A DNA stretch of 64,000 bases from positions 102,497,733-102,561,732 of the forward strand of contig JBAIZL010000003.1 of assembly GCA_036971475.1 (NCBI GenBank). Direction: 5' to 3'. Of this stretch, positions 29,690-42,840 are shown in pieces. The number at the start of each line of letters is the position of its first letter. Within the stretch, counting starts at the first letter, position 1. The translations under genes were made by a program, and so were the position numbers. The notes beneath the pieces were generated by a model. The model worked only from the letters and a program-made list of their open reading frames with translations. It did no database searches and had not been told where the DNA came from. The DNA comes from Prosapia bicincta. Lineage: Eukaryota; Arthropoda; Insecta; Hemiptera; Cercopidae.

Positions 29690-32600
29690 GAACTTTAACT
29701 GGCTGTAAAGGTAATGGTAACTAATGGTTGCTTAAAAGAGTTTTAGGGGGCTATGGACTACATATTTACTCCTGAAGTGTAACTCAGCTGGCAAGGTAAT
29801 AGTATCTAATGGTTGCTTAAAGAGTTTTAGTGGACTATGGACTACATATTTACAATTAACTGTAACTCGCTGGAAAGGTAATGGTAACTAATAGTTGCTT
29901 AAAAGAGTTTTAATGGGCTATGGACTGCATATTTACTCTTAACTGTAACTCAGCTGGCAAGGTAATGGTAACTAATAGTTGCTTAAAAGAGTTTTAATGG
30001 GCTATGGACTACATATTTACTCTTATTCAAGTTCTTTCCCAAAAATATTTGAGAAATTGCCGATTATATGGACTATGGACTACATATTTACTCTTAACTG
30101 TAACTCAGCTGTATAGGTAATAGTAACTAATGGTTGCTTAAAAGAGTTTTAGTGGACTATGGACTACATACTTACAATTAACTATAACTCGCTGGCAAGG
30201 TAATAGAAACTAATGGTTGCTTAAAAGAGTTTTAGTGGACTGTGGACTGCATATTTACTTTTAACTGTAACTCAGCTGGCAAGGTAATAGTAACTAATTG
30301 TTGCTTAAAAGAGTTTTAGTGGACTATGGACTGCATATTTACTCTTAACTGTAACTCAGCTGTATAGGTAATAGTAACTAATTGTTGCTTAAAAGAGTTT
30401 TAGTGGACTATGGACTATATATTTATTCTTAACTGTAACTTAGCTGTATAGGTAATAGTAACTAATGGTTGCTTAAAAGAGTTTTAGTGGACTGTGGACT
30501 ACATATTTACTCTTAACTGTAACTCAGCTGTATAGGTAATAGTAACTAATGGTTGCTTAAAAGAGTTTTAGTGGACTGTGGACTGCATATTTACTTTTAA
30601 CTGTAACTCAGCTGTATAGGTAATAGTAACTAATGGTTGCTTAAAGATTTTTAGTGGACTATGGACTAAATATTTACTCTTAACTGTAACTTAGCTGTAT
30701 AGGTAATAGTAACTAATGGTTGCTTAAAAGAGTTTTAGTAGACTATGGACTACATATTTACTCTTAACTGTAACTCAGCTGTGTAGGTAATAGTTACTAA
30801 TGGTTGCTTAAATAGTTTTAGTGGGCTATGGACTACATATTTACTCTTAACTGTAACTCAGCTCCCAAGGTAATAGTAACTAATGGTTGCTTAAAGAGAT
30901 TTAGTGGACTATGGACTACATATTTACTCTTAACTGTAACTCAGCTGTATAGGTAATAGTAACTAATGGTTGTTCAAAAGAGTTTTAGTGGACTATGGAA
31001 TACATATTTACTCTTAACTGTAACTTAGCTGTATAGGTAATAGTAACTAATTGTTGCTTAAAAGAGTTTTAGTGGACTATGGACTACATATTTACTCTTA
31101 ACTGTAACTCAGCTGTATAGGTAATAGTAACTAATGGTTGCTTAAAAGAGTTTTAGTGGACTATGGACTACATATTTACTCTTAACTGTAACTCAGCTGT
31201 ATAGGTAATAGTAACTAATGGTTGCTGAAAAGAGTTTTAGTGGAATATGGACTACATAATTATTGTTAACTGTAACTTAGCTGTATAGGTAATAGTAACT
31301 AATGGTTGCTTAAAAGAGTTTTAGTGGGCTATGGATTACATATCTACTCTTAACTGTAACTTAGCTGTATAGGTAATAGTAACTAATTTTTGCTTAAAAG
31401 AGTTTTAGTGGGCTATGGACTACATATTTACTCTTAACTGTAACTTAGCTGGCAAGGTAATAGTAACTAATGGTTGCTCAAAAGAGTTTTAGTGGACTAT
31501 GGACTACATATTTACTCTTAACTGTAACTTAGCTGTATAGGTAATAGTAACTAATGGTTGCTTAAAAGAGTTTTAGTGGACTCTGGACTACATATTTACT
31601 CTTAACTGTAACTTAGCTGTATAGGTAATATTAACTAATGGTTGCTTAAAAGAGTTTTAGTGGGCTATGGACTACATATTTACTCTTAACTGTAACTCAG
31701 CTGTATAGGTAATAGTAACTAATGATTGCTTAAAAGAGTTTTAGTGGACTATGGACTACATATTTACTCTTAACTGTAACTCAGCTGTATAGGAAATAGT
31801 AACTAATGGTTGCTTAAAAGAGTTTTATTGGGCTATTGACTACATACTTACTCTTAACTGTAACTCAGCTGTATAGGTAATGGTAACTAATGGTTGCTTA
31901 AAAGAGTTTTAGTGGACTCTGGACTACATATTTAGTCTTAACTGTAACTTAGCTGTATAGGTAATATTAACTAATGGTTGCTTAAAAGAGTTTTAGTGGG
32001 CTATGGACTACATACTTACTCTTAACTGTAACTCAGCTGTATAGGTAATAGTAACTAATGGTTGCTTAAAAGAGTTTTAGTGGACTATGGACTACATATT
32101 TACTCTTAACTGTAACTCAGCTGTATAGGTAATAGTAACTAATGGTTGCTTAAAATAGTTTTATTGGAATATGGACTACATAATTATTGTTAACTGTAAC
32201 TTAGCTGTATAGGTAATAGTAACTAATGGTTGCTTAAAAGAGTTTTAGTGGACTCTGGACTACATATTTACTCTTAACTATAACTTAGCTGTATAGGTAA
32301 TAATAACTAATGGTTGCTTAAAAGTGTTTTAGTGGTCTATGGACTACATATTTACTCTTAACTGTAACTCAGCTGTATAGGTAATAGTAACTAATGGTTG
32401 CTTAAAATAGTTTTATTGGAATATGGACTACAGAATTATTGTTAACTGTAACTTAGCTGTATAGGTAATAGTAACTAATGGTTGCTTAAAAGAGTTTTAG
32501 TGGACTCTGGACTACATATTTACTCATACCTGTAACTCAGCTGTATAGGTAATAGTAACTAATGGTTGCTTAAAAGAGTTTTAGTGGACTATGGACTACA

Positions 32601-35392
32601 TATTTACTCTTAACTGTAACTCAGCTGGCAAGGTAATAGTAACTAATGGTTGCTCAAAAGAGTTTTAGTGGACTATGGACTACATATTTACTCTTAACTG
32701 TAACTTAGCTGTATAGGTAATAGTAACTAATGGTTGCTTAAAAGAGTTTTAGTGGACTGTGGACTACATATTTACTCTTAACTGTAACTCAGCTGGCAAG
32801 GTAATAGTAACTAATGGTTGCTTAAAGATTTTTAGTGGACTATGGACTAAATATCTACTCTTAACTGTAAATTAGCTGTATAGGTAATAGTAACTAATGG
32901 TTGCTTAAAAGAGTTTTTGTGGACTGTGGACTGCATATTTACTTTTAACTGTAACTCAGCTGTATAGGTAATGGTAACTAATGGTTGCTTAAAGATTTTT
33001 AGTGGACTATGGACTAAATATTTACGCTTAACTGTAACTTAGCTGTATAGGTAATAGTAACTAATGGTTGCTTAAAAGAGTTTTAGTAGACTATGGACTA
33101 CATATTTACTCTTAACTGTAACTCAGCTGTGTAGGTAATAGTTACTAATGGTTGCTTAAATAGTTTTAGTGGGCTATGGACTACATATTTACTCTTAACT
33201 GTAACTCAGCTCCCAAGGTAATAGTAACTAATGGTTGCTTAATGGGATTTAGTGGACTATGGACTACATATTTACTCTTAACTGTAACTCAGCTGTATAG
33301 GTAATAGTAACTAATGGTTGTTCAAAAGAGTTTTAGTGGACTATGGAATACATATTTACTCTTAACTGTAACTTAGCTGTATAGGTAATAGTAACTAATT
33401 GTTGCTTAAAGGAGTTTTAGTGGACTATGGACTACATATTTACTCTTAACTGTAACTCAGCTGTATAGGTAATAGTAACTAATGGTTGCTTAAAAGAGTT
33501 TTAGTGGACTATGGACTACATATTTACTCTTAACTGTAACTCAGCTGTATAGGTAATAGTAACTAATGGTTGCTGAAAAGAGTTTTAGTGGAATATGGAC
33601 TACATAATTATTGTTAACTGTAACTTAGCTGTATAGGTAATAGTAACTAATGGTTGCTTAAAAGAGTTATAGTGGGCTATGGATTACATATCTACTCTTA
33701 ACTGTAACTTAGCTGTATAGGTAATAGTAACTAATTTTTGCTTAAAAGAGTTTTACTGGGCTATGTACTACATATTTACTCTTAACTGTAACTTAGCTGG
33801 CAAGGTAATAGTAACTAATGGTTGCTCAAAAGAGTTTTAGTGGACTATGGACTACATATTTACTCTTAACTGTAACTTAGCTGTATAGGTAATAGTAACT
33901 AATGGTTGCTTAAAAGAGTTTTAGTGGACTCTGGACTACATATTTACTCTTAACTGTAACTTAGCTGTATAGGTAATATTAACTAATGGTTGCTTAAAAG
34001 AGTTTTAGTGGGCTATGGACTACATACTTACTCTTAACTGTAACTCAGCTGTATAGGTAATAGTAACTAATGGTTGCTTAAATGAGTTTTAGTTGACTAT
34101 GGACTACATATTTACTCTTAACTGTAACTCAGCTGTATAGGTAATAGTAACTAATGATTGCTTAAAAGAGTTTTAGTGGACTATGGACTACATATTTACT
34201 CTTAACTGTAACTCAGCTGTATAGGCAATAGTAACTAATGGTTGCTTAAAAGAGTTTTATTGGGCTATTGACTACATACTTACTCTTAACTGTAACTCAG
34301 CTGTATAGGTAATGGTAACTAATGGTTGCTTAAAAGAGTTTTAGTGGACTCTGGACTACATATTTAGTCTTAACTGTAACTTAGCTGTATAGGTAATATT
34401 AACTAATGGTTGCTTAAAGAGTTTTAGTGGGCTATGGACTACATACTTACTCTTAACTGTAACTCAGCTGTATAGGTAATAGTAACTAATGGTTGCTTAA
34501 AAGAGTTTTAGTGGACTATGGACTACATATTTACTCTTAACTGTAACTCAGCTGTATAGGTAATAGTAACTAATGGTTGCTTAAAATAGTTTTATTGGAA
34601 TATGGACTACATAATTATTGTTAACTGTAACTTAGCTGTATAGGTAATAGTAACTAATGGTTGCTTAAAAGAGTTTTAGTGGACTCTGGACTACATATTT
34701 ACTCTTAACTATAACTTAGCTGTATAGGTAATAATAACTAATGGTTGCTTAAAAGTGTTTTAGTGGTCTATGGACTACATATTTACTCTTAACTGTAACT
34801 TAGCTGTATAGGTAATAGTAACTAATGGTTGCTTAAAAGAGTTTTAGTGGACTATGGACTACATATTTACTCTTAACTGTAACTCAGCTGGCAAGGTAAT
34901 AGTAACTAATGGTTGCTCAAAAGAGTTTTAGTGGACTATGGACTACATATTTACTCTTAACTGTAACTTAGCTGTATAGGTAATAGTAACTAATGGTTGC
35001 TTAAAAGAGTTTTAGTGGACTATGGACTACATATTTACTCTTAACTGTAACTTAGCTGTATAGGTAATAGTAACTAATGGTTGCTTAAAAGAGTTTTAGT
35101 GGGCTATGGACTACATATTTACTCTTAACTGTAACTTAGCTGTATAGGTAATAGTAACTATTGGTTGCTCAAAAGAGTTTTAGTGGGCTATGGACTACAT
35201 ATTTACTCTTAACTGTAACTCAGCTGGCAAGGTAATGGTAACTAATGGTTGCTTAAAAGAGTTTTAGTGGGCTATGGACTACATATTTACTCTTAACTGT
35301 AACTTAGCTGTATAGGTAATAGTAACTAATGGTTGCTTAAAGAGTTTTAGTGGGCTATGGACTACATATTTACTTTTATTCAAGTTATTTCC
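29690..35392. repeat. 84-bp satellite-like array, about 67 copies
   Basis: The unit (landmarks TGGACTATGGACTACATATT, ACTGTAACTCAGCTGTATAG, ACTAATGGTTGCTTAAAAG) recurs every 84 bp for 5.7 kb. Left-edge units are more diverged. A block of units with private variants at about 30560-32345 is repeated at about 32905-34785 (offset 2348 bp at the GCTCCCAAGG variant, 2432 bp at the GGCTATTGAC variant). The right-flank sequence TTCAAGTTATTTCCCAAAAA (35380) also occurs inside the array near 30025. Units carry stops in the frames I checked, so no long open frame results. Confidence 0.97.
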
Positions 35393-36418
35393 CAAAAATA
35401 TTTGAGAAATTGCCGTTTATAGATGTTTATTTCTACTCTTGAAGAGCGAAGCCAAATTCTTCAAAATTCCAACATTGTCTAAGCAAACAACGAAAATAAA
35501 TATCGATAAGATATCATAACGAAATAAAATGATAAAGCAAACATAAAATGAGCAGAATAGTTGAATCAAGTATTTTGTTTACATTTTCTTTTGTAGCCTG
35601 TATATAGATGTCGTATCAAAGGTAGTGGTTGGCGTAAAAAGGCACAAAAACACCTGTTACTTGAATTTGAATAATCTTATTGGGACACGTAAATTATAGG
35701 TTTTTCGTGACCGCAGTCGCCTTATTATACATCACGGCCACGTCAGGCAGTTATCGAAAGGTTTCAGGTAGATCTTACCCGAGTGGGGTGATTAAGAAGC
35801 AGGCCAAAACTGAAGCCGTAAATCGTCTGGCAACGACAGTTGGATCACGGCCACCCAAATCTAAATTGATTCGTTTGTTTTATATATGAGGCATTGGCTG
35901 ACAGAACCCTCAGGCGATCATTAAATAATAGCCGGCCTTTGGTTATAAAACATAATTCAAACGTAATCGAGCGAATGGTTCTTCGAATCCTTCGGCAGCG
36001 AATCCTTCGGATAATTGCAAAAGCTTTCGGCTCAAGGAGATCAAAGATCAAACGGTTGCTTGGAGCTGTCCAAATAGCTTAATTTTAACACGCCCAAGCT
36101 TTGTTGGCGAGTATCTCTTGCAAAAGTGTTTTTCCAGACTTGTTCAGCAGTATTCTAGAAGTATGACACCAAAATTATGACATTATAAAAATAAAATATG
36201 TTTAAAATATTTATTAGAATGATAAAACGGTTCCAATCAAAAGTATTAATTTATCTAGGCGGATATTCATCCTCTTCACCCATGTCGGAGCCAGGTGAGC
36301 GACCCTGCCACGCAAAACCGTAATTCTCCAGCGGGCCACTATATCCTACCTTAATCTTAACTAATTATATTTGCCTTGACATAGCCTCCTTTTTAACAGA
36401 TGGACCTTAGATATCAAA
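35393..36418. other. Non-coding DNA; less AT-rich patch at 35690-36075
   Basis: The patch has two overlapping TCF/LEF-like sites (AGATCAAAG at 36038-36046 and AGATCAAAC at 36045-36053) and a short direct repeat of GAATCCTTCGG. Open frames at 35680-35889 and 35894-36082 are short. The first begins with TTG rather than ATG and matches no family, although its start reads as hydrophobic. Confidence 0.4.
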
Positions 36419-36758
36419 GTATAGGTCAAATTTTATAAGCTGAAATTTGGGTCTTACGTAGAAATCATGTATTAGGCGTCTAGAACTCACCAGGCACTGT
36501 CGTCATCTCTCATCGGGACCATAAATCGCAGTCTAGTCTTAGACAACCCTATTAGCACGCTTCCGGGAACGTCCTATTTACATTTGTTTCTATTTTTACT
36601 ATATATTAAAAAAATAATAATAAGTAGGAAAATGATGAGTCACTGTGAGTCAGCGGAACTGTAAGGGTCGATGTTTTTGAAAATGACCTGGGAGAACATC
36701 CACCCTCCCCTCTTCCTTGCCTCTCGAAATGGCCCAAGTGCCAGGTTATAAAATTTTA
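36419..36758 (+). mobile_element. Unclassified dispersed repeat, copy 2
   Basis: Direct-orientation partner of 27869-28214 with the same block order and substantial divergence. As with copy 1, a simple repeat follows closely, here the CA microsatellite beginning near 36819. Confidence 0.8.
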
Positions 36759-36818
36759 CCCTACCTTGGAGAAATTCACAAAACTTGTCATGGTAAGAAA
36801 GCTCATACTTCCCACTAT

Positions 36819-38476
<1,658 letters not shown>

Positions 38477-38862
38477 TATTCCATCAAATGCGCCACTCTG
38501 TAGCAGATATAACTTCTGATTATTCCATCAAATGCGCCACTCCGTAGCAGGTAGAACTACTGAGTATTCCATCAAATGCGCCACTCTGTAGCAGGTAGAA
38601 CTACTGAGTATTCCATCAAATGCGCCACTCTGTAGCAGGTAGAACTACTGAGTATTCCATCAAATGCGCCACTCTGTAGCAGGTAGAACTACTGAGTATT
38701 CCATCAAATGCGCCACTCTGTAGCAGGTAGAACTACTGAGTATTCCATCAAATGCGCCACTCTGTAGCAGATATAACTTCTGATTATTCCATCAAATGCG
38801 CCACTCTGTAGCAGATATAACTTCTGAGTATTCCATCAAATGCGCCACTCTGTATAGATAGA
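38477..38862. repeat. 44-bp tandem repeat, 9 copies
   Basis: ATTCCATCAAATGCGCCACT starts at 38478, 38522, 38566, 38610, 38654, 38698, 38742, 38786 and 38830, an exact 44-bp period. Middle units carry GCAGGTAGAACTACTGAGT; outer units carry GCAGATATAACTTCTGA, so the centre is homogenised separately from the edges. Confidence 0.97.
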
Positions 38863-40019
38863 ACCTCTATGAGATCACTTCCATATTCAATAGTGAACTC
38901 AGACTAGAGATTTATACTGAAGGCGTATAATGGCAGAGTTCATGGCATTTTTCGGAAGACTTCCTGGAAGAATAAGAAGAGATTGCAAGAGAAATGAAAC
39001 CCTTAAGGAACTACGATTCATAACTGTGAACAGGTTTCAGGAGTAGGGGTCATTTAAGATGTAGGAACATAATGGTCGAGAGGCAAGAGAAGTTAATAAC
39101 TAAACATGAAGATAAACAGTCCAGGAAGAAGATTTCGGATTGGTCAAGGACACTACATGGGAAACATAAGAGGAAACCATCATTAAATGTATGAAGACTT
39201 GGCCCTAGTTGATAGATGGACATTCTGACGATAACAACCCTCGGTGATAGAAAACTACAAAGATGGGAATAAAGTAGAAATTCAATTATTATTATAGTTT
39301 TAGAAGGTACATTGTACCTAAAAGGAAAGTTAACTTTGTACATAGGATTTATACTTTCCAAACGGAAATTCATGAAACAGGATTTACAAAAATGCCAACC
39401 TCTCCGATTTGCTTGTTACCATAACCTAATCTAGTTACTGCCCACTCAGAGGTACGGTTCCTGACTCATTAGTCGGTAGGTGTTGAATTTAGTCGATGTA
39501 TCATGATTTTATTTCATCATAAACGTCGACGCAAGCTATGAACCATGACCGTAATCGGGTCCGTATTATGTAAACACGTGTTAAAATGTAAATTTGATAA
39601 GCCCAGTATTTAAGGCATCGAATCAAAGCCCACTCAAAGTAAAGCGAATAATTGTCAAGAAAAAATGTTAGATTGTTGGTGGCCCGGAACCACGCCTTCT
39701 GGGTCTGATCCCACGTCACAACATACATCATCCGGAGGCAGGCTTCGGGCGATGAAACGAGGAACCAATCCATTCGTCGGGCCTTTCACTGCGGCAATTA
39801 ACTCGTGTCTGACGGTCCTTCTTCTATTGTTCCTCAATGGGTCCTTCTTCTATGGCCACTTGTTTGTCTAACGATTGGATGTGGTTTCGTGTGTTCTTGG
39901 GGGGAAAGAATTCCACTATGCACGACCCTGACTATGGATCGTGATTATTAAACGTAGAGGCCTAGAGTCAATAAATTATTTATAAAAAGGAAAGTGAGGG
40001 GAACGTAAAAGTGTGGGTA
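38863..40019. other. Non-coding DNA; less AT-rich patch at 39660-39870
   Basis: The patch at 39660-39870 is open on both strands for about 60-68 codons but gives no domain I recognise. It could be a fragment of an unknown element. The rest is unremarkable. Confidence 0.4.
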
Positions 40020-40262
40020 CACGCACACACTCATACATACACTCACATACACACATTTCCACATACACATGAGAAAGTAATATGTATATATATATATATA
40101 TATACTGTATGTATATATTCAAATATGAGAACTTTTTAACTTATATATGTTATATATTCTTGTATTTGTAATATTTTTATTCATTACCTACATTTAAAGA
40201 AAACGAGAGAGAGAGAGAGAGAGAGAGAGAGTGTGTGAGAGAGAGAGGGAGATTGAGAGAGG

Positions 40263-40290
<28 letters not shown>
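40020..40290. repeat. Cluster of CA, AT and GA microsatellites
   Basis: Imperfect CA at about 40020-40070, AT at about 40083-40105 and GA at about 40206-40290. Between them (about 40130-40200), TTCTTGTATTTGTAATATTT and TTTTATTCATTACC match the tail of the hammerhead-type elements seen near 13360 and 13560, so a truncated copy lies here. Confidence 0.8.
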
Positions 40291-40293
<3 letters not shown>

Positions 40294-40485
40294 GCTATAC
40301 AAAGAGAGTAAAGGGTGGTTTAAAACCATAGAACAGAACTAAGCATATTAAATTTTTATAATTAAAATTTATATTATTCTTATTGTAATATAATAATAAT
40401 TAATAACATAGGCTTTTACTTAGTTTTATTATTATTAATTTTTGACAAAATATATATTATAATAATTACTAAAATGTATGACCCT
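40291..40485. other. AT-rich non-coding DNA
   Basis: Very AT-rich spacer. No feature is recognised. Confidence 0.5.
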
Positions 40486-40716
40486 TATATTAATTAAAAC
40501 AACCTCTCACCACAAATTCAACAAATTTTATTTTAACCTTATTTTAACCTTAAAGTAATCATCTTCAGAGGTATTTTTACAAATACTAAGTTATTTGTAA
40601 AAATACCTCTGAAGATGTTTACTTTGTAGTCGAAATGTACATAAGGTTAAAACAAAATTTGTTGAATTTGTGGTGAGAGGTTGTTTTAATTAATATAAAC
40701 ATTTACGCCACAGTTG
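40486..40716. mobile_element. Hammerhead-type element, divergent inverted pair
   Basis: Arms at about 40486-40600 and 40604-40697 are inverted copies (for example AACCTCTCACCACAAATTC against GAATTTGTGGTGAGAGGTT). The right arm holds a hammerhead-like core. The left arm (minus strand, TCTTCAG at 40562-40568) lacks about 17 bases covering the 3' half of helix II, GAA and helix III. The right copy continues into ACGCCACAGTTGCT (about 40703-40716), also found in the copy at 41753. Confidence 0.85.
40605..40647 (+). ncRNA. Hammerhead ribozyme-like motif (one helix II mismatch)
   Basis: Helix I ACCT (40605-40608) pairs with AGGT (40644-40647). Core CTGAAGA (40609-40615), extra T (40616), helix II GTTTAC (40617-40622) with GTAGTC (40626-40631), containing one T-T mismatch and one wobble; GAA (40632-40634); palindrome ATGTACAT (40635-40642); H17 = A (40643). 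Same class as 26255 and 41753. Confidence 0.52.
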
Positions 40717-41740
40717 CTTTAAGTTGTTGTTATGGTATGACCCTGTTAAGTGGTCGATTTCAGACCAAAACCAAATGTTCGCCTTTGCATGAACAAGTCA
40801 CTAAACTCTATTAGGAAGTGAACAAATATTGTAGTAATATGAAGTAGGCTATTACTAATTTTAGCGTGTTTCCAATAAAAGTAATAGTTCAATTAATTAT
40901 TGACAGCTGTATCGAATTTATCACCTATCTGGTGCGAAGAAATCAGCTGGTCCTTTGGCATTTGTAAATGTAAACAAATGTTTAATTAAATAAAGTAGTT
41001 TTCAAGATTACTGCCCACTGTAATGCAGACAGAAGTGTTTCTGGAGAATGGGTATTTACCTTCCAGGGAACCAGGAGCTGATGATGCAAAAATATGAAAA
41101 CGGCACTATAGACCATTTTAACGATTTAACTTGCCCTTAAGCTTACAAAATAAGTAAATTAATATTTTCCCAGTTTAAATATATTCTAAATTCAAAGCAT
41201 ACTTAATGGTTGTAGTCCTACGTAGTAGTTATACGGAAAATCGAGTTGAAGGATTGCAAAACATAGTAAGGGGCATATTTTGTGAAATTTCTATTTTAAA
41301 GGGTTAAAAGTAATTTTCGTTCAGTTTGATATCACGACTCAAATGAGCCGTGATCGAATTGATTTTGTTTGCTGACGTTATTAATATAAATATCTTTAAA
41401 ACATATGTTTATTGGGTATTACATGTTTGCATTCCTAACGGTTGAAAATGGATAAAATATTTGTAGTTTTATACTCCTTGCCATTTCGTCATACCTCTCC
41501 ACTTTTGGTGTATGAGACAATTTTCAGCAGTAGAAGAAGAGAATGGAGGGAAAACATCAAACATTACTGCTCCGTGATTCGCAATTTTACTCCTAAGGGT
41601 AGCATCTATAGTTATATTATATGTTATAAGTAAATTTAGCAACACGTTTCCTACTAATTCGGTACATCTTTCAATACTGTCACACACATATCTGATGTAG
41701 CTAGTTACGTGTTTATGTTTACTTTACAACTCAAGAGTTG
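40717..41740. other. AT-rich non-coding DNA
   Basis: No gene or repeat is recognised. Confidence 0.5.
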
Positions 41741-41864
41741 TATTTTTTAAATACCTCTGAAGATGATTGCTGGGCAATTGAAATGTACATAAGGTTTAAA
41801 TAAATGTTATTTGTGGTTTAGAGGTTTTATTTATTTAAAAATAAACATTACGCCACAGTTGCTG
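41741..41864 (+). mobile_element. Hammerhead-type element, single copy
   Basis: A solitary copy whose ribozyme-like core is followed by AAATAAATG, a GAGGTTTTATTTATTT tail and ACGCCACAGTTGCTG, the last shared with the element ending near 40716. Just upstream is a 6-bp hairpin, CAACTC-AA-GAGTTG (41728-41741). No coding region is attached. Confidence 0.75.
41753..41795 (+). ncRNA. Type I hammerhead ribozyme-like motif
   Basis: Helix I ACCT (41753-41756) pairs perfectly with AGGT (41792-41795). Core CTGAAGA (41757-41763); extra T (41764); helix II GATTGC (41765-41770), loop TGG, GCAATT (41774-41779), fully paired with one G-U; GAA (41780-41782); palindrome ATGTACAT (41783-41790); H17 = A (41791). 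Helix II differs from the copies at 26268 and 40617 while staying paired, which argues for selection on structure in the source element. Confidence 0.6.
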
Positions 41865-42319
41865 CATACAGTTATACGTGTTAATGTGTTCTTGTGGTTA
41901 CCTTGTAATGTCCGTGGCTATTTATGGGCAATTTTTAATTTTCGGGATACAAATAAAAAACCAGTGAATATAAAAAACCTTTAACAGCTTTCAAATTCCC
42001 TATTCATATCTACATATAAAACTAGTGTGACGGTGCTCGTTCTTAGAGTTCTTACGGAATCCAAAATACCCCTTAAGTATTCTCGGTCACCTGTCAACAG
42101 TCCTAACCTATCCTCCATTCTGAAGCCCCCAAGAAGGTTAGGTGACCTTCATACACATTTACTCTTCCTGAGCCGGAACAGCAGTCTCTGCCTCCGAAGG
42201 TTTTTCTATGAGTCTCCTACAAAACCTAAAGTTTATAAACTGTACTATTTGCATAGGAAGGAGTTTTGTTTTGTACACTAAGGCCTACTAGGTGATTTAT
42301 GGCAATCAGAGGCAGCAGG
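41865..42319. other. Non-coding DNA
   Basis: A plus-strand open frame at 42027-42281 matches no family and directly precedes the 181-bp repeat. Confidence 0.4.
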
Positions 42320-42840
42320 TTAAGGGTCGCCTAGTCCTCTAGGACACTTCCTAGTCTGGATGGACTACAGCGCATAGTAACATACCTTTTCCCTGAACTG
42401 AAGAAGAGAGAGTGCTGCGTTTTCAAACTATCGAAGAGCTTCTAGAAAACGTCAGGGCTGATTTAAATTCAATGCCGTTAAGATACACGAATATCACGTT
42501 CTAAGGGTCGCCTAGTCCTCTAGGACACTTCCTAGTCTGGATGGACTACAGCGCATAGTAACATATCTTTTCCCTGAACTTAAGAAGAGAGAGGGCTAGG
42601 GCAAACTATCGAAGAGCTTCTAGAAAACGTCAGGGCTGATTTAAATTCAATGCCGTTAAGATACACGAATATCACGTTCTAAGGGTCGCCTAGTCCTCTA
42701 GGACACTTCCTAGTCTGGATGGACTACAGCGCATAGTAACATATCTTTTCCCTGAACTGAAGAAGAGAGAGGGCTGCGTTTTCAAACTATCGAAGAGCTT
42801 CTAGAAAGCGTCAGGGCTGATTTAAATTCAATTCCAGCGT
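42320..42840. repeat. 178-181-bp tandem repeat, 3 copies
   Basis: GGGTCGCCTAGTCCTCTAGG begins at 42324, 42505 and 42683. Each unit contains the hairpin CCTAG-TCCT-CTAGG and ends in AGATACACGAATATCACG. The second copy lacks a few bases (GCTAGGGCAAAC instead of GCTGCGTTTTCAAAC). The third diverges after about 42830. Confidence 0.95.

Noticed and set aside
35680..35889. 69-codon frame resembling a signal peptide
   Set aside because: It would start with TTG, has no supporting splice sites and no family match.
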